A stretch of DNA of 64,000 nt from contig NZ_CP023276.1 in NCBI RefSeq assembly GCF_003065365.1, positions 1,488,001 to 1,552,000 on the forward strand, given 5' to 3'. Positions 1 to 8,317 of this stretch are shown one piece after another. Source of the stretch: Polynucleobacter difficilis (GTDB lineage Bacteria; Pseudomonadota; Gammaproteobacteria; Burkholderiales; Burkholderiaceae). The position numbers were made by a program, and so were the translations under genes. The number at the start of each line of letters is the position of its first letter. Positions within the stretch are counted from its first letter, which is position 1. Under the pieces are notes generated by a model that was not told the origin of the DNA, made no database searches, and saw nothing but the letters and a program-made list of their open reading frames with translations.

Positions 1-1215
1 ATTGCCGGCAGCATTGATTTGGCTGGATATATCAGCAGAACTCCAATCCAGCCCATAGCTTAAGCGTTGGTTAATCAGGGTTGTGGTGTTGCTTTCTAAA
101 CTGGCGTTGATGCCTTTTGTGTTTTGACTGTATGTATTTGTTCTTGATCGCCACGGATAAGACCTGCCGCCCGCGGCGGCTGATTCTTGATACGATTTTT
201 GGGTTACCGAGGCGTCCTGCAGGTAAAGCATGACCTTCGCCGCCTGAATCACCTCGTTTGCAAAATCCCGATAGTGATATTCGCCGGATATCCGATCTCG
301 GGATGTCGTGTCGGATGCAGTTGATGTAGCTACAGCCCTTGAGAGATCTGAAAGATTATTGACGTTTTGAATCACATTCTGGGATTCATATGTTATTCCC
401 AGCTTATTGACAGAATCAATTCTTAAGAATGCTTTTGAAAGCACGTACCAATTACGATAGTCCGCTGGATTCGGTGCAGTTCGATTCATCCCCGTGGAGT
501 AGTTAGATCCTTGATTTTCAAGCTGATGCCCGGATTGAATGTTGCCAAGTACCATGCCCTGCACATCCTGCGTTTTTCCAGCATAGGCAAATGTGGTGTT
601 TGAGGAGTTATCGACACTCGAGTAGCCAGTCCGAGCAAAGCCACCCTTATCCATGCCCTGCTCTATCAAGTCGCTTGGATTAAACGTTTGAAAATGAACA
701 ATGCCAGCAAGGCCATCACTGCCGTATTGGGTTGATGATGGTCCGCGGACGACTTCTATTTTTCGAAAGCCGCCCACATCCAAAAAATTGCCTCGTCCTG
801 AAGATAGGCTGCCGAATGAAAATTGATTCGGTACGCGTATGCCATCGACCAGAAGCAATACATTGTTTCCCTGCAGGCCCCGGATATTGATACTTTCCTG
901 ACCGCCCCGACCTTGCGAGCCGATGGCCAAACTAAATCGTTCTGTTTGTTGGGGTACCGTTATATCCGGGGAATCTTTAAATACATCCCCCACATTTCGA
1001 GCGCCCAACTCCTGAATTTCCTCGGCCGTCGTAACCGTAACAATTCGCGGCACGTTATCCGTTTTACGCTCAGACCGCGTAGCCGATACGGTGACTTCTT
1101 TTAGATTTATTCCCCTTCCAACGTCTTCAGGAGCAATTTGCGCCTTGACAGTTAGCGCGGCCATAGAGAATGGCATTAGCAATACAACTGAACATACCTT
1201 AAACCCGCTTTTCAT
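1..1215 (-). CDS. TonB-dependent outer-membrane receptor, heme/hemoglobin type (partial, C-terminus off window)
   Basis: Reading leftward from an ATG at 1215, the frame stays open for 405 codons to the window edge, so the C-terminal barrel is missing. Residues 1-25 form a signal peptide. A TonB-box-like segment (EVTVSATR, residues 40-47) precedes a plug domain with NIRGLQG, LLLVDGIRVP and VEVVRGP-type motifs (here IEVVRGPSSTQYGSDGLAG). A later NPADYRNWYVLSK stretch resembles the TonB-hemoglobin receptor family. Expected role: TonB-powered import of heme or heme proteins across the outer membrane. It is last in a minus-strand run Fe-binding protein, hemP, tonB, receptor, and has its own Fur-box promoter. 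The heme substrate is inferred from family style and the hemP neighbour. Confidence 0.88.
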   Translation of the reverse strand, partial: MKSGFKVCSVVLLMPFSMAALTVKAQIAPEDVGRGINLKEVTVSATRSERKTDNVPRIVTVTTAEEIQELGARNVGDVFKDSPDITVPQQTERFSLAIGSQGRGGQESINIRGLQGNNVLLLVDGIRVPNQFSFGSLSSGRGNFLDVGGFRKIEVVRGPSSTQYGSDGLAGIVHFQTFNPSDLIEQGMDKGGFARTGYSSVDNSSNTTFAYAGKTQDVQGMVLGNIQSGHQLENQGSNYSTGMNRTAPNPADYRNWYVLSKAFLRIDSVNKLGITYESQNVIQNVNNLSDLSRAVATSTASDTTSRDRISGEYHYRDFANEVIQAAKVMLYLQDASVTQKSYQESAAAGGRSYPWRSRTNTYSQNTKGINASLESNTTTLINQRLSYGLDWSSADISSQINAAGN

Positions 1216-1300
1216 AGATCCCCTAGTTCGTTAAAACACTAGCTAGCGGCGGCGGGCTGTGGCATTGATGCAGTAAAAATTAACTGCGTTGACTCATATT

Positions 1301-1330
1301 AATGATAATGATTCTTATTTAGAATGTCAA
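1301..1330 (-). promoter_or_regulatory. Fur-regulated promoter of the heme receptor
   Basis: On the minus strand a perfect -35 TTGACA (1325-1330) is 17 bp from a -10 TATCAT (1302-1307). The interval 1301-1319 reads AATGATAATGATTCTTATT, close to the Fur-box consensus GATAATGATAATCATTATC. Fur would cover spacer and -10, giving iron repression of the receptor. Confidence 0.75.
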
Positions 1331-1353
1331 ATTTTTTCCGAAATCCTCCTGAA

Positions 1354-1953
1354 TCAAAAATACGAAACTGGAAGAGTGGATGAGGACAAGAGAAAACGGA
1401 TGGGTAGGCGATAGCACATCGGAATTGATTTGCCACTCTCTTGCGCAGGACGAAAGCTCCATTGGCGAATAGTATTTAATGCAGAGCGGTCCAAAGCGGG
1501 ATACCCCGAACTTTGGGCCAAGTCCACTCGCTCTACTTTGCCATGATCCGTAATGCAGGCATACAGCATCACTGCTCCCTGCTCGCCATTTTCTCTGCTC
1601 GAAATCGGATAAGGTGGCTTCGGGTTTAGTGGCGCGTATGCATCGGCGGAAGGTGGTGCGATCTGCGCGGGCACTAACTCAGAAGCATTAGTATGTTCCA
1701 CGATGGATGGGGCATCACCACTAACCGATGGGTGATGAACGACGCCCTTTGCCATCGGAAGGCTTGGCATCCCAATAGTGCGACTGGTCACTTTATTCTC
1801 AGGGGAGGCAGACCTCAGCTCGACAAATTGGGCAATTATCAAGGATTGGGCGCCGTAATCCAGTGGCCGCAACCCAAGGTGTGCAATTGCAATAAACAAG
1901 ACGATGTGCAACGCAGAAACAACTGTAGCTAGTTTCCAGTGGGTGAATTGCAT
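1354..1953 (-). CDS. tonB: TonB family energy transducer
   Basis: 199 residues. One N-terminal membrane anchor (about residues 8-28) is followed by a short low-complexity periplasmic linker and a C-terminal TonB domain (about 110-192). That domain has the PPYP entry, GAVMLYACITDHGKV, the SSGYPALDRSAL turn and a final QWSFRPA-type strand. TonB couples the proton-motive force from ExbB/ExbD to outer-membrane receptors; no exbB or exbD is in the window. It starts 13 bases after the hemP stop and 138 bases precede the receptor start, so a dedicated TonB for the adjacent receptor is likely. The linker is less proline-rich than in classical TonB. Confidence 0.85.
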   Translation of the reverse strand: MQFTHWKLATVVSALHIVLFIAIAHLGLRPLDYGAQSLIIAQFVELRSASPENKVTSRTIGMPSLPMAKGVVHHPSVSGDAPSIVEHTNASELVPAQIAPPSADAYAPLNPKPPYPISSRENGEQGAVMLYACITDHGKVERVDLAQSSGYPALDRSALNTIRQWSFRPAQESGKSIPMCYRLPIRFLLSSSTLPVSYF

Positions 1954-1966
1954 CCAGAAACTGCCC

Positions 1967-2146
1967 TTACTTGGTTAATATGAGCTTGCCAAGCTGGGTG
2001 ATTCTTAAGGTGTAGCAAATGCCGTGATGATTAATGATGACGGAGTTGCTTGTACCAAATAAATCTAAACTGGAATAGATTTTGGCTTGGCCACCACCTG
2101 AGATATCACCCCATTCGGCATTGATTTTTGGATCGTTTTTATTCAT
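1967..2146 (-). CDS. hemP: Hemin uptake protein HemP
   Basis: A 59-residue ORF read leftward from ATG at 2146 to TAA at 1967. The C-terminal half has the HemP pattern: a Ser-x-x-Leu-Phe start (SLDLFGTSN), a strand VIINHHGICYTLRIT, then the hallmark ending QLGKLILTK. HemP proteins are small, Fur-linked and found in heme-uptake operons of beta- and gammaproteobacteria; in Burkholderia, HemP/HmuP has been described as a regulator of the heme-receptor gene. It lies between the Fe3+-binding protein (87-base gap) and tonB (13-base gap). No promoter was seen directly upstream, so it is probably read from the Fur promoter at 3323-3350. Its small size makes it easy to miss. Confidence 0.85.
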   Translation of the reverse strand: MNKNDPKINAEWGDISGGGQAKIYSSLDLFGTSNSVIINHHGICYTLRITQLGKLILTK

Positions 2147-2233
2147 CGTTAGAATCTGCTTCCGTTAACTGGGCGAATCCAGCTACGTGGTCATTGCCAC
2201 GCGATACTCGATACCAAGCGCCCTCAGGTATTT

Positions 2234-3286
2234 TTACTTATAGCCAACGCGGTCCAGAATCTTCTGGGCTGCAATTTGATTTAAACCAATCGAGGCAACC
2301 GATACTTTCTCTGCCTGATAAGGCCCAAGCTCCTTAAGCGCAGGATTATCTGCACGAACAGAGGCAACAACTGGCCATTCATTATTTCCGTCTGCAAAAT
2401 ACGTTTGAGCAGAATCGCTGGCCAAATACTCTAGAAATTGGACTGCAGCTGCGGGATGAGGAGCATTTTTAGCTACGCCACCGCCCGCGATATTGATGTG
2501 TACTCCGCCGGCGCCCTGATTGGGCCAAGCAAAACCAATCTTAGACATCACTGCAATGTCTTCTGGCTTGGTAGAACGCATTAACCGAGCCAAGTAATAG
2601 GAGTTCGTTAGGGCAACGCCACACTCACCCGATGCTACGGCGCGGATCTGGTCGGTATCCCCGCCTTTTGGGCTTCGTGCCATATTCGCTACCATTCCAG
2701 CTGCCCAAGCCTCAGTTGCCTTTTCACCATTGCGCTCAATTAGGGCGCCCAGCAAGGACAGCATGTATGGATGAGATCCAGAGCGCGTACATACCTTCCC
2801 CTTATTCATCGGCTCTGCCAGCTTTTCATAGGTATTGACATCACCTGGCTTAACGGTATTTTTGTTGTAGACCACAATCCGTGCACGGGTTGAAAAGCCA
2901 AACCACGTTGTTCCATCTGTATCGGCCTTGGCTCGCAGATTGACAGGAATGCGATCATTTAAGTATTTGGATTGGATGGGTTTAAAAAAGCCATTGACCT
3001 GAGCGCGCCATAATCGCGCCGCATCAACCAACAGAATGACGTCAGCCGGGCTTTTGCTGCCCTCACTATTCAAGCGCTCGATCAGGGCATTGTCATCCGC
3101 CTCAATCCGATTAATCTTGATCCCAGTAGCTTTTGTAAAGTTTGCATACAAGGCCTCATCCGTTTGGTAGTGGCGCGCCGAATACAAATTGAGCACTTTC
3201 TCATTGTTGGATTGTGCGTGCGCAGACACTTGAAATCCAAGCATTAAGGCCAATTGCAATGCGATCAGTTTATTTCTCATCATCAT
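2234..3286 (-). CDS. Fe(3+) ABC transporter periplasmic substrate-binding protein (FbpA/FutA family)
   Basis: 350 residues. A signal peptide is cleaved about after residue 24 (SAHA). The mature start VLNLYSARHY and the tyrosine pair at 230-231 (NSYYLARL) match the tyrosine-based iron site of the FbpA/FutA type. The fold is a class II periplasmic binding protein of normal length. It captures ferric iron for an ABC importer. The matching permease and ATPase are not adjacent, but a divergent pair at 35.4-38.2 kb fits. Transcription starts from a Fur-box promoter and probably continues into hemP and tonB. Three Met codons open the frame; the start could be residue 1, 2 or 3. Confidence 0.9.
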   Translation of the reverse strand: MMMRNKLIALQLALMLGFQVSAHAQSNNEKVLNLYSARHYQTDEALYANFTKATGIKINRIEADDNALIERLNSEGSKSPADVILLVDAARLWRAQVNGFFKPIQSKYLNDRIPVNLRAKADTDGTTWFGFSTRARIVVYNKNTVKPGDVNTYEKLAEPMNKGKVCTRSGSHPYMLSLLGALIERNGEKATEAWAAGMVANMARSPKGGDTDQIRAVASGECGVALTNSYYLARLMRSTKPEDIAVMSKIGFAWPNQGAGGVHINIAGGGVAKNAPHPAAAVQFLEYLASDSAQTYFADGNNEWPVVASVRADNPALKELGPYQAEKVSVASIGLNQIAAQKILDRVGYK

Positions 3287-3322
3287 TCGTTCCAGCGAAA
3301 AAGGGTTTTGATACTGGCTTCC

Positions 3323-3350
3323 ACTATATCATAATAAGAATCATTATCAA
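3323..3350 (-). promoter_or_regulatory. Fur-regulated promoter of the Fe3+-binding protein operon
   Basis: On the minus strand a -35 TTGATA (3345-3350) and a -10 TATAGT (3323-3328) are 16 bp apart. The overlapping ATAATAAGAATCATTATCA at 3331-3349 is Fur-box-like. The site lies 37 bp upstream of the gene start at 3286. Confidence 0.7.
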
Positions 3351-3488
3351 TAAGATAAGGTAAGACACCTGAAGTCATGAGGCTATATCCAGATCTGGTG
3401 GATTCAATCGAGCCCAAAAAAATACCTGCGTACATAACGAGTTATTGCGACGATAATGGCTTTTTACCCAATTACCCCGAGGGTGTTT

Positions 3489-3803
3489 ATGCAAGTTTAT
3501 GTAATTAATCCAACCTTAAAAACCGTTTCAGCAATCGATATTCCAGGATCACTGGATGATGTTCGGGGGCTGATTGGTTTTGCATCGATTGATTCCGATG
3601 AAATTGATAACAATGGTGACCGGCTCTTTTTTGATGAGGAGTGCTTTATCCGCCAACAAGATGGCGTAGGTCGCTTCAAAGTGGACAACTTAGCACCAGT
3701 GGCTGGTATTGGCGTGATTGCCAATAGCCGCGATGAAGCAAAAAGCATTCAAACTCCCGAGGTGTCGTTGCAGGACTTAACAAAGCGCATCACCTTCCTC
3801 TAA
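3489..3803 (+). CDS. Small hypothetical protein, DUF3846-like
   Basis: 104 residues from ATG 3489, which has a GAGGG-type ribosome site just upstream; an upstream in-frame ATG at 3456 would add 11 residues and is less convincing. The N-terminus MQVYVINPTLKTVSAID, the middle SLDDVRGLIGF and an acidic GDRLFFDEECFI segment resemble DUF3846 proteins, which are often phage- or plasmid-associated, but I cannot confirm this by search. No signal peptide or membrane span is seen. It is followed closely (7 bases) by a small acetyltransferase-like gene on the same strand. Confidence 0.6.
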   Translation: MQVYVINPTLKTVSAIDIPGSLDDVRGLIGFASIDSDEIDNNGDRLFFDEECFIRQQDGVGRFKVDNLAPVAGIGVIANSRDEAKSIQTPEVSLQDLTKRITFL

Positions 3804-3810
3804 AAAGTAT

Positions 3811-4092
3811 ATGCCCAATCCCGCTGACTACCAAATCGAAATCGCAGATGGGATTGTGTTGATCAAAAATCAAAACACCACGATCGGTTACAGCCGCTTT
3901 ACTGGTGCAGGCGATGTCGAGTACATCTACGTTAACCCCATGTACCGCCGTCAAGGCTATGGCACTCTTCTACTCGATGAAATTCGCCGCACTACCGGTC
4001 AGATTGGCGCGGTCCACACGCCTGTATCGCCATTGGGAACGGCTTTCTTTGGTGCCCTGGGCATTGTCTTGCCCGATCCAGCTATACAGTAG
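3811..4092 (+). CDS. Small GNAT-family N-acetyltransferase
   Basis: 93 residues, short for GNAT. Strand EYIYVNPMYRRQGYGTLLL (residues 32-50) contains the acetyl-CoA pyrophosphate-binding motif RRQGYG, and the helix after it (LLDEIRRTT) and a terminal FFGALGI complete the fold. Substrate unknown. It lies directly downstream of the DUF3846-like gene, and its end overlaps the convergent methyltransferase gene by 11 bases. Confidence 0.7.
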   Translation: MPNPADYQIEIADGIVLIKNQNTTIGYSRFTGAGDVEYIYVNPMYRRQGYGTLLLDEIRRTTGQIGAVHTPVSPLGTAFFGALGIVLPDPAIQ

Positions 4093-5275
4093 CCAGACGC
4101 CAAAGCGAGGTAACCTCGGCCTTTCGAGCTTGATGTAAGGGGTCGCTTGCATCGCTGACTTTGGGATGATTTGGCCTAGCATCCATTTTTTCAATCACCG
4201 CTAAGCCAGCCTCCGCAATCCACGACAGCAATTGGTCGCGTGAGCGCAATTGCAAATGCTCTGCTAAGTCCGACAGAATAAGCCAGCCCTCGCCCTCTGG
4301 TAGCAGGTGCTCCTTCAATTGGGACAAAAAACTTTTGAGCATCGCGCTGTCAGGGTCGTATATGGCTCGCTCAATTGGCGAGCTGGGTCTAGCTGGCAGC
4401 CAAGGTGGATTACAGACTATCAAGGCGGCCTTTTCTGGAGGAAAGAGATCGGCATTCAGAATCTCAACTTGCTGCCCAAGGCCTAATTGCTGCATGTTTG
4501 CGGTAGCGCAGTCCAGCGCCCTCGGATCTTGGTCGGTGCCGATAATCCGCTGGATACCCCGCTGCGCCAGTACAGCAGCCAACACGCCCGTTCCTATACC
4601 AATATCAAAAGCCAATGATTTGGCTTTTAGTGCGGGCGGAAGCGGCGCCATTGCCACCAGCTCAACGTATTCGCCACGTAAAGGGGAGAAAACACCGTAA
4701 TGGGGAAATAGCCGTTGCGCGCCCTCTTTAAGCGATGGAATCACGACTCCTTTTTTGCGCCACTCATGGGCACTAATGACGCCAAGTAATTCGCGCAACG
4801 AAAGTACGTAATCATCCGCCCTATTTCCAAATACCTCGAGGCACGCTTTCGTCGCATCGGGCGCCCGTCGCAGCGGAATGGTATGGTTAGCCAATAAGGG
4901 AATCAAAATCGCATCCAGAATTCTGGCGCGCTGCGCCTGGGCTTGCCGGTGCTGATTGAATACGGCTTTGGGCTCTATTGCATTGACCGCATCTGGATTT
5001 AGCTTGGCTTGGCTCGCGATTTTTTTTCGATTGCGCTTCACAGGTCGCTCAGCCCGCCGAGCCAAGGCCTGCAGCAATTGCTTGGCATTTTGATAATCAC
5101 CGCGCCATAAAAAAGCACTGCCTTCGGAAGCAAGGCGGTATGCCGTGTCAGCCGTTAGTGTGTCATCTGCAATCACTACTTTTTTTGGTGGTGGCAGCCC
5201 TTTTTCGGACTGCCATCGCACATCATGAACAGCATCCTCTTCTGTCCAGCGCATGCGATTGTCACGGTCACTCAT
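4082..5275 (-). CDS. Class I SAM-dependent methyltransferase (PrmC/MTS-like domain)
   Basis: 397 residues. The N-terminal half (1-200) is charged and has no clear domain. The C-terminal half has SAM motif I (FDIGIGTGVLAAVLA), the acidic D of motif II (IIGTDQDPRALDCA) and the catalytic-loop NPPW (VCNPPWLPARP), typical of N-methyltransferases acting on planar nitrogen in glutamine or nucleobases. It overlaps the upstream DsbA-like gene by 8 bases, so the two are co-transcribed. The substrate cannot be told from sequence; a protein or RNA methyltransferase is likely. Confidence 0.75.
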   Translation of the reverse strand: MSDRDNRMRWTEEDAVHDVRWQSEKGLPPPKKVVIADDTLTADTAYRLASEGSAFLWRGDYQNAKQLLQALARRAERPVKRNRKKIASQAKLNPDAVNAIEPKAVFNQHRQAQAQRARILDAILIPLLANHTIPLRRAPDATKACLEVFGNRADDYVLSLRELLGVISAHEWRKKGVVIPSLKEGAQRLFPHYGVFSPLRGEYVELVAMAPLPPALKAKSLAFDIGIGTGVLAAVLAQRGIQRIIGTDQDPRALDCATANMQQLGLGQQVEILNADLFPPEKAALIVCNPPWLPARPSSPIERAIYDPDSAMLKSFLSQLKEHLLPEGEGWLILSDLAEHLQLRSRDQLLSWIAEAGLAVIEKMDARPNHPKVSDASDPLHQARKAEVTSLWRLATV

Positions 5276-5918
5276 TACTGGCCTGAAGTAAGGCTGCTTT
5301 GAATTGCTCTACCGGCTGCGCACCCTGAATGAGGAGGCGATCATTCAATATCACAGCTGGTACAGAATGAATTCCGGCATCCAAATAGAATTTCTGCTGC
5401 TCCCTTACCGCATCTTTAAATTCATCACTGGCGAGTACCTCTGCAGCGCGCACGCGATCTAAGCCCGCTCTATCAACGGCATCCAGCACATTTGTGCGGT
5501 CATCTAAATTAACGGCAAGCGTGAAATATGTCCCCAATAACTCCCGTTTCAGGCGATGCTGCGCAGCACTGCCGAGCTCGATTCCAGCCCAATGCAATAG
5601 GCGGTGGCAGTCAAAGGTGTTGTAGACCCACTTGCGCCCTTCCGGGTGAAACGGAAAGCCTACCTCTGCTGCACGCTTACGAATCTGTTCTTGATTTTCA
5701 CGAACCTGCTTTGGGCCAACGCCATATTTTTCAACCAAATGCTCAATCACATCTTGCCCACCTAAGGGCATAGCTGGGTTCAGCTCAAATGGCTGAAAAT
5801 GCACCTCAACCTGAACCTGATCGCCTAACTCTGCTAGCGCCTGCTCGAGTGCACCCAAGGCAACAGCACACCAAGGGCATGCAATATCCGATACAAAATC
5901 AATCTTGACTGTTTTCAT
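5268..5918 (-). CDS. DsbA-family oxidoreductase, FrnE-like
   Basis: 216 residues. N-terminal thioredoxin strand VKIDFVSDIACPWCAV carries a CPWC redox motif (Cys14, Cys17). A helical insertion and a C-terminal GIHSVPAVILNDRLLIQGAQP with the cis-proline (SVP) follow. This is the FrnE/2-hydroxychromene-carboxylate-isomerase-like branch of DsbA, which is cytoplasmic; no signal peptide is present. FrnE proteins are linked to disulfide chemistry and oxidative stress. It lies between a carboxymuconolactone-decarboxylase-like gene and the methyltransferase in one minus-strand operon. Confidence 0.88.
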   Translation of the reverse strand: MKTVKIDFVSDIACPWCAVALGALEQALAELGDQVQVEVHFQPFELNPAMPLGGQDVIEHLVEKYGVGPKQVRENQEQIRKRAAEVGFPFHPEGRKWVYNTFDCHRLLHWAGIELGSAAQHRLKRELLGTYFTLAVNLDDRTNVLDAVDRAGLDRVRAAEVLASDEFKDAVREQQKFYLDAGIHSVPAVILNDRLLIQGAQPVEQFKAALLQASNE

Positions 5919-5936
5919 TTTTTTATGTCGTCTGCA

Positions 5937-6500
5937 TTAAGCGGGTGGATGATCTTCTGGGCCTACCTTGAGGGCAATCAAAAAACGGGAAACCATGTTG
6001 TAGGCGGCGATCACGGTGACTAACTCGACCGTACAGGTATTGCCTAAGGCATCGCGCAAACGCACCATGAGCTGGTCGTCCACCTGAATGTTTCGGGTCA
6101 TCTGCAACGTGAGCTCAGCAGCATCACACTCCACCGGACTAAAGCAAGCTTTAGGAAATTGCGGCGTACCGAGCAAACGCAAAGCCTCTACCTGCTCTTC
6201 AGTGCCCCCGGCTTTTCTGAACGGTGGCGCATGGTGAAAAAATTCATACTCAGCGCCGTTTAAAACTGCAACCCCACACATCGCTAACTCGCGCAACTTA
6301 GGGTCTAAGGCCAAGTTATTACGAATCTCGCCCACAAAGTGATTCCAACCCTCTGCAATGGGAATACTATGCAAGAGCATGCGATCTAAATTGATGAAGT
6401 CTCCGCCGCGGCGTTTCCGGATTGCGGCAACCAAGTCCGCAGGCTCAGCCAAATCAATCGGAATATAAGGAATGGGTCGATTTTGAGGGGTTTCAGACAT
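5937..6500 (-). CDS. Carboxymuconolactone decarboxylase / AhpD-like protein
   Basis: 187 residues from ATG 6500 (MSETPQ); an upstream ATG at 6539 would add 13 residues without homology-like character. The core has the AhpD-like helical pattern: ...GWNHFVGEIRNNLALDPKLRELAM, then GAEYEFFHHAPPFRKAGGTEEQVEAL. The usual Cys-x-x-Cys of AhpD is absent: the expected positions read AEYEFFHH, so peroxidase-type activity is unlikely. Probably a cytoplasmic decarboxylase-fold enzyme of unknown substrate, co-transcribed with the FrnE-like gene (18-base gap). Confidence 0.75.
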   Translation of the reverse strand: MSETPQNRPIPYIPIDLAEPADLVAAIRKRRGGDFINLDRMLLHSIPIAEGWNHFVGEIRNNLALDPKLRELAMCGVAVLNGAEYEFFHHAPPFRKAGGTEEQVEALRLLGTPQFPKACFSPVECDAAELTLQMTRNIQVDDQLMVRLRDALGNTCTVELVTVIAAYNMVSRFLIALKVGPEDHPPA

Positions 6501-6600
6501 AGTAAGAATTTCGTGTAGAAATGGGATTAATAAGGGCAAAGACTACCACCCAATGGCAGTGTGTTTGATAATAGAGGATGTTATTGATTACCTACCGCCA

Positions 6601-7365
6601 ATGAAGCCGATACTTAATATTGCCGCCTACCAATTTGTTCGTCTTGAGGAGCTCGAAAGCCTGCGCCAGCAGATGCTGGGTGCCTTGAATGCACGCCAAC
6701 TGAAAGGGACTATTTTGCTGGCCGGAGAAGGCATCAACCTATTCTTGGCCGGTACTGAACCCCTATTGCGGGACTTTCTAGCCTGGCTACGCAACGATCA
6801 GCGCTTTGCGCCCATTGAAGTCAAAGAAAGCTGGTCAGAGAGTCAGCCTTTTAAGAAGGCGCTAGTCAAAATCAAGAATGAAATCATTCGCATGAATCAT
6901 CCTGCCATTCAACCTGAAACGGGTAGAGCCCATTTCATCACGCCTACCAAACTAGCGGAGTGGCTTGATCGCGGCACCGATGACTTAGGACGACCGGTTG
7001 TGATGATTGATACCCGCAATCAATTTGAAGTGGAATACGGTACCTTTGAAAATGCCGTGCATTTTAATATCCAAAAGTTCAGCGAATTTCCAGAAGCCAT
7101 TAAGGCGCATCAAGCCGAGCTAGCAGATAAAACACTGATTAGTTTTTGTACGGGCGGGATCCGCTGTGAAAAATCAGGACTTTACATGCGCGAGATTGGC
7201 ATAGAACACAGCTACCAACTCGAGGGTGGCATCCTCAAATACTTTGAGGATGTCGGCTCAGCGCACTATCAAGGCAGTTGCTTTGTCTTCGACGAGCGTG
7301 AAGCTCTAGAGCCCACCCTTGAATCAATCGGAATCGAGCAATCGATTCGTAAAAAGCAGGCTTAA
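6601..7365 (+). CDS. trhO: tRNA uridine(34) hydroxylase TrhO (rhodanese-like, YceA family)
   Basis: 254 residues from ATG 6601 (MKPILNIAAYQFV), which matches the usual family N-terminus; the frame is open back to 6553. An N-terminal acylphosphatase-like domain (1-95, with GTILLAGEGINLFLAGT) is followed by a rhodanese domain (about 110-225) with active-site Cys183 in SFCTGGIRCEKS. TrhO installs the 5-hydroxyl on U34 of several tRNAs using oxygen. Free-standing, with a divergent promoter shared with the minus-strand AhpD-like operon. Confidence 0.92.
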   Translation: MKPILNIAAYQFVRLEELESLRQQMLGALNARQLKGTILLAGEGINLFLAGTEPLLRDFLAWLRNDQRFAPIEVKESWSESQPFKKALVKIKNEIIRMNHPAIQPETGRAHFITPTKLAEWLDRGTDDLGRPVVMIDTRNQFEVEYGTFENAVHFNIQKFSEFPEAIKAHQAELADKTLISFCTGGIRCEKSGLYMREIGIEHSYQLEGGILKYFEDVGSAHYQGSCFVFDEREALEPTLESIGIEQSIRKKQA

Positions 7366-7366
7366 C

Positions 7367-7669
7367 TTAGGTCGATTTACCGACCAGCTCAAAATGCTCT
7401 ACAAAAGGCGGTTTTGTAAAGTAAGGTCCCACAATTGCACGCCAATCGGTAAAGAGTGCGGACTCTCTAAAATCAACCATGTGATTTTCGAGCGTATCCC
7501 AGTAGATCATCAGCAAATAACGCGATGGTGATTCAATGCAGTGATTTACCTTGTAGCCACGAAAGCCTTTTGATTTTGAAATCACGGTCTCAAGACCACG
7601 AATAATGGCTTCATTAAATTCAGCTTGTTTGCTAGGATCAATTTGAATATCGCAGTGCTCCAAAATCAT
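7367..7669 (-). CDS. Antibiotic biosynthesis monooxygenase (ABM) domain protein
   Basis: 100 residues forming one dimeric ferredoxin-like ABM domain: MILEHCDIQIDPSKQAEFNEA, then GFRGYKVNHCIESPSRYLLMIYWDTLENHMVDFR and an FTDWRAIVGPYF end. The pattern (GxxxxxLHxxHExP, W.....H....) is that of small quinol monooxygenase- or heme-degrading-like proteins. A good AGAGGAAA ribosome site precedes ATG 7669. It ends tail-to-tail with trhO, one base apart. Substrate unknown. Confidence 0.8.
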   Translation of the reverse strand: MILEHCDIQIDPSKQAEFNEAIIRGLETVISKSKGFRGYKVNHCIESPSRYLLMIYWDTLENHMVDFRESALFTDWRAIVGPYFTKPPFVEHFELVGKST

Positions 7670-7747
7670 GGTGCATTTCCTCTTAAAAAATATGTAATCA
7701 CGCTATAGTAACCCCCAATAAACCCTCTTTAGAAAAATGCGTATTTA

Positions 7748-8317
7748 ATGCAAGCCAAGCAAGACCCTTCGAATGCCATAACGCTTTCTGCGTGGGAGCT
7801 TTTTATTGGGTTTACCAAGATTGGCCTATCGGGCTTTGGCGGTGTATTGCCTTGGGCACGCCGCACGATAGTGGAACAAAAGCAGTGGATCACTGCCGCA
7901 GAATTCAATGCCATTTTAGGAATCTGCCAGCTCGTACCTGGGCCTAATATTGTCAATCTTGCTGTGTGCGTTGGCTCCCGCTTTGGCGGCGCAAAAGGCG
8001 CACTCGCAGCGGTCATGGGCCTCATGCTAGCGCCGATTGGTGTGGTGTTGGTATTGGCCATGCTCTACGACCACTTCAGTTACCTGGAGGCAGTTCAGGG
8101 CATGCTCCGCGGCATATCCGCTGTCGGCGTTGGCTTAATTGCAGCAACGGGTTTTAAGATGTTGCGTGAAGAATTACGCTACCCATGGATGTTGCTAGTG
8201 ATTATAGTAACCCTCTTTATCGCCTCCTGGCTGCGGCTGCCATTAGGGTGGGTTGTTTTAATTGCTTCGCCGCTCGCCCTATTTATTGCTTGGCATAAAA
8301 CAAAGGGGGTCACGTGA
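7748..8317 (+). CDS. Chromate transporter, N-terminal half-protein (CHR family)
   Basis: 189 residues with about five to six membrane spans. Carries the CHR signature FTKIGLSGFGGVLPWARR and the PGP motif LVPGPNIVNLA. Two-gene short-chain CHR pairs work as heterodimers exporting chromate or handling sulfate-like anions; the actual substrate here is unproved. The stop overlaps the GTG start of the second half by 4 bases, so the two are translationally coupled. Confidence 0.85.
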   Translation: MQAKQDPSNAITLSAWELFIGFTKIGLSGFGGVLPWARRTIVEQKQWITAAEFNAILGICQLVPGPNIVNLAVCVGSRFGGAKGALAAVMGLMLAPIGVVLVLAMLYDHFSYLEAVQGMLRGISAVGVGLIAATGFKMLREELRYPWMLLVIIVTLFIASWLRLPLGWVVLIASPLALFIAWHKTKGVT

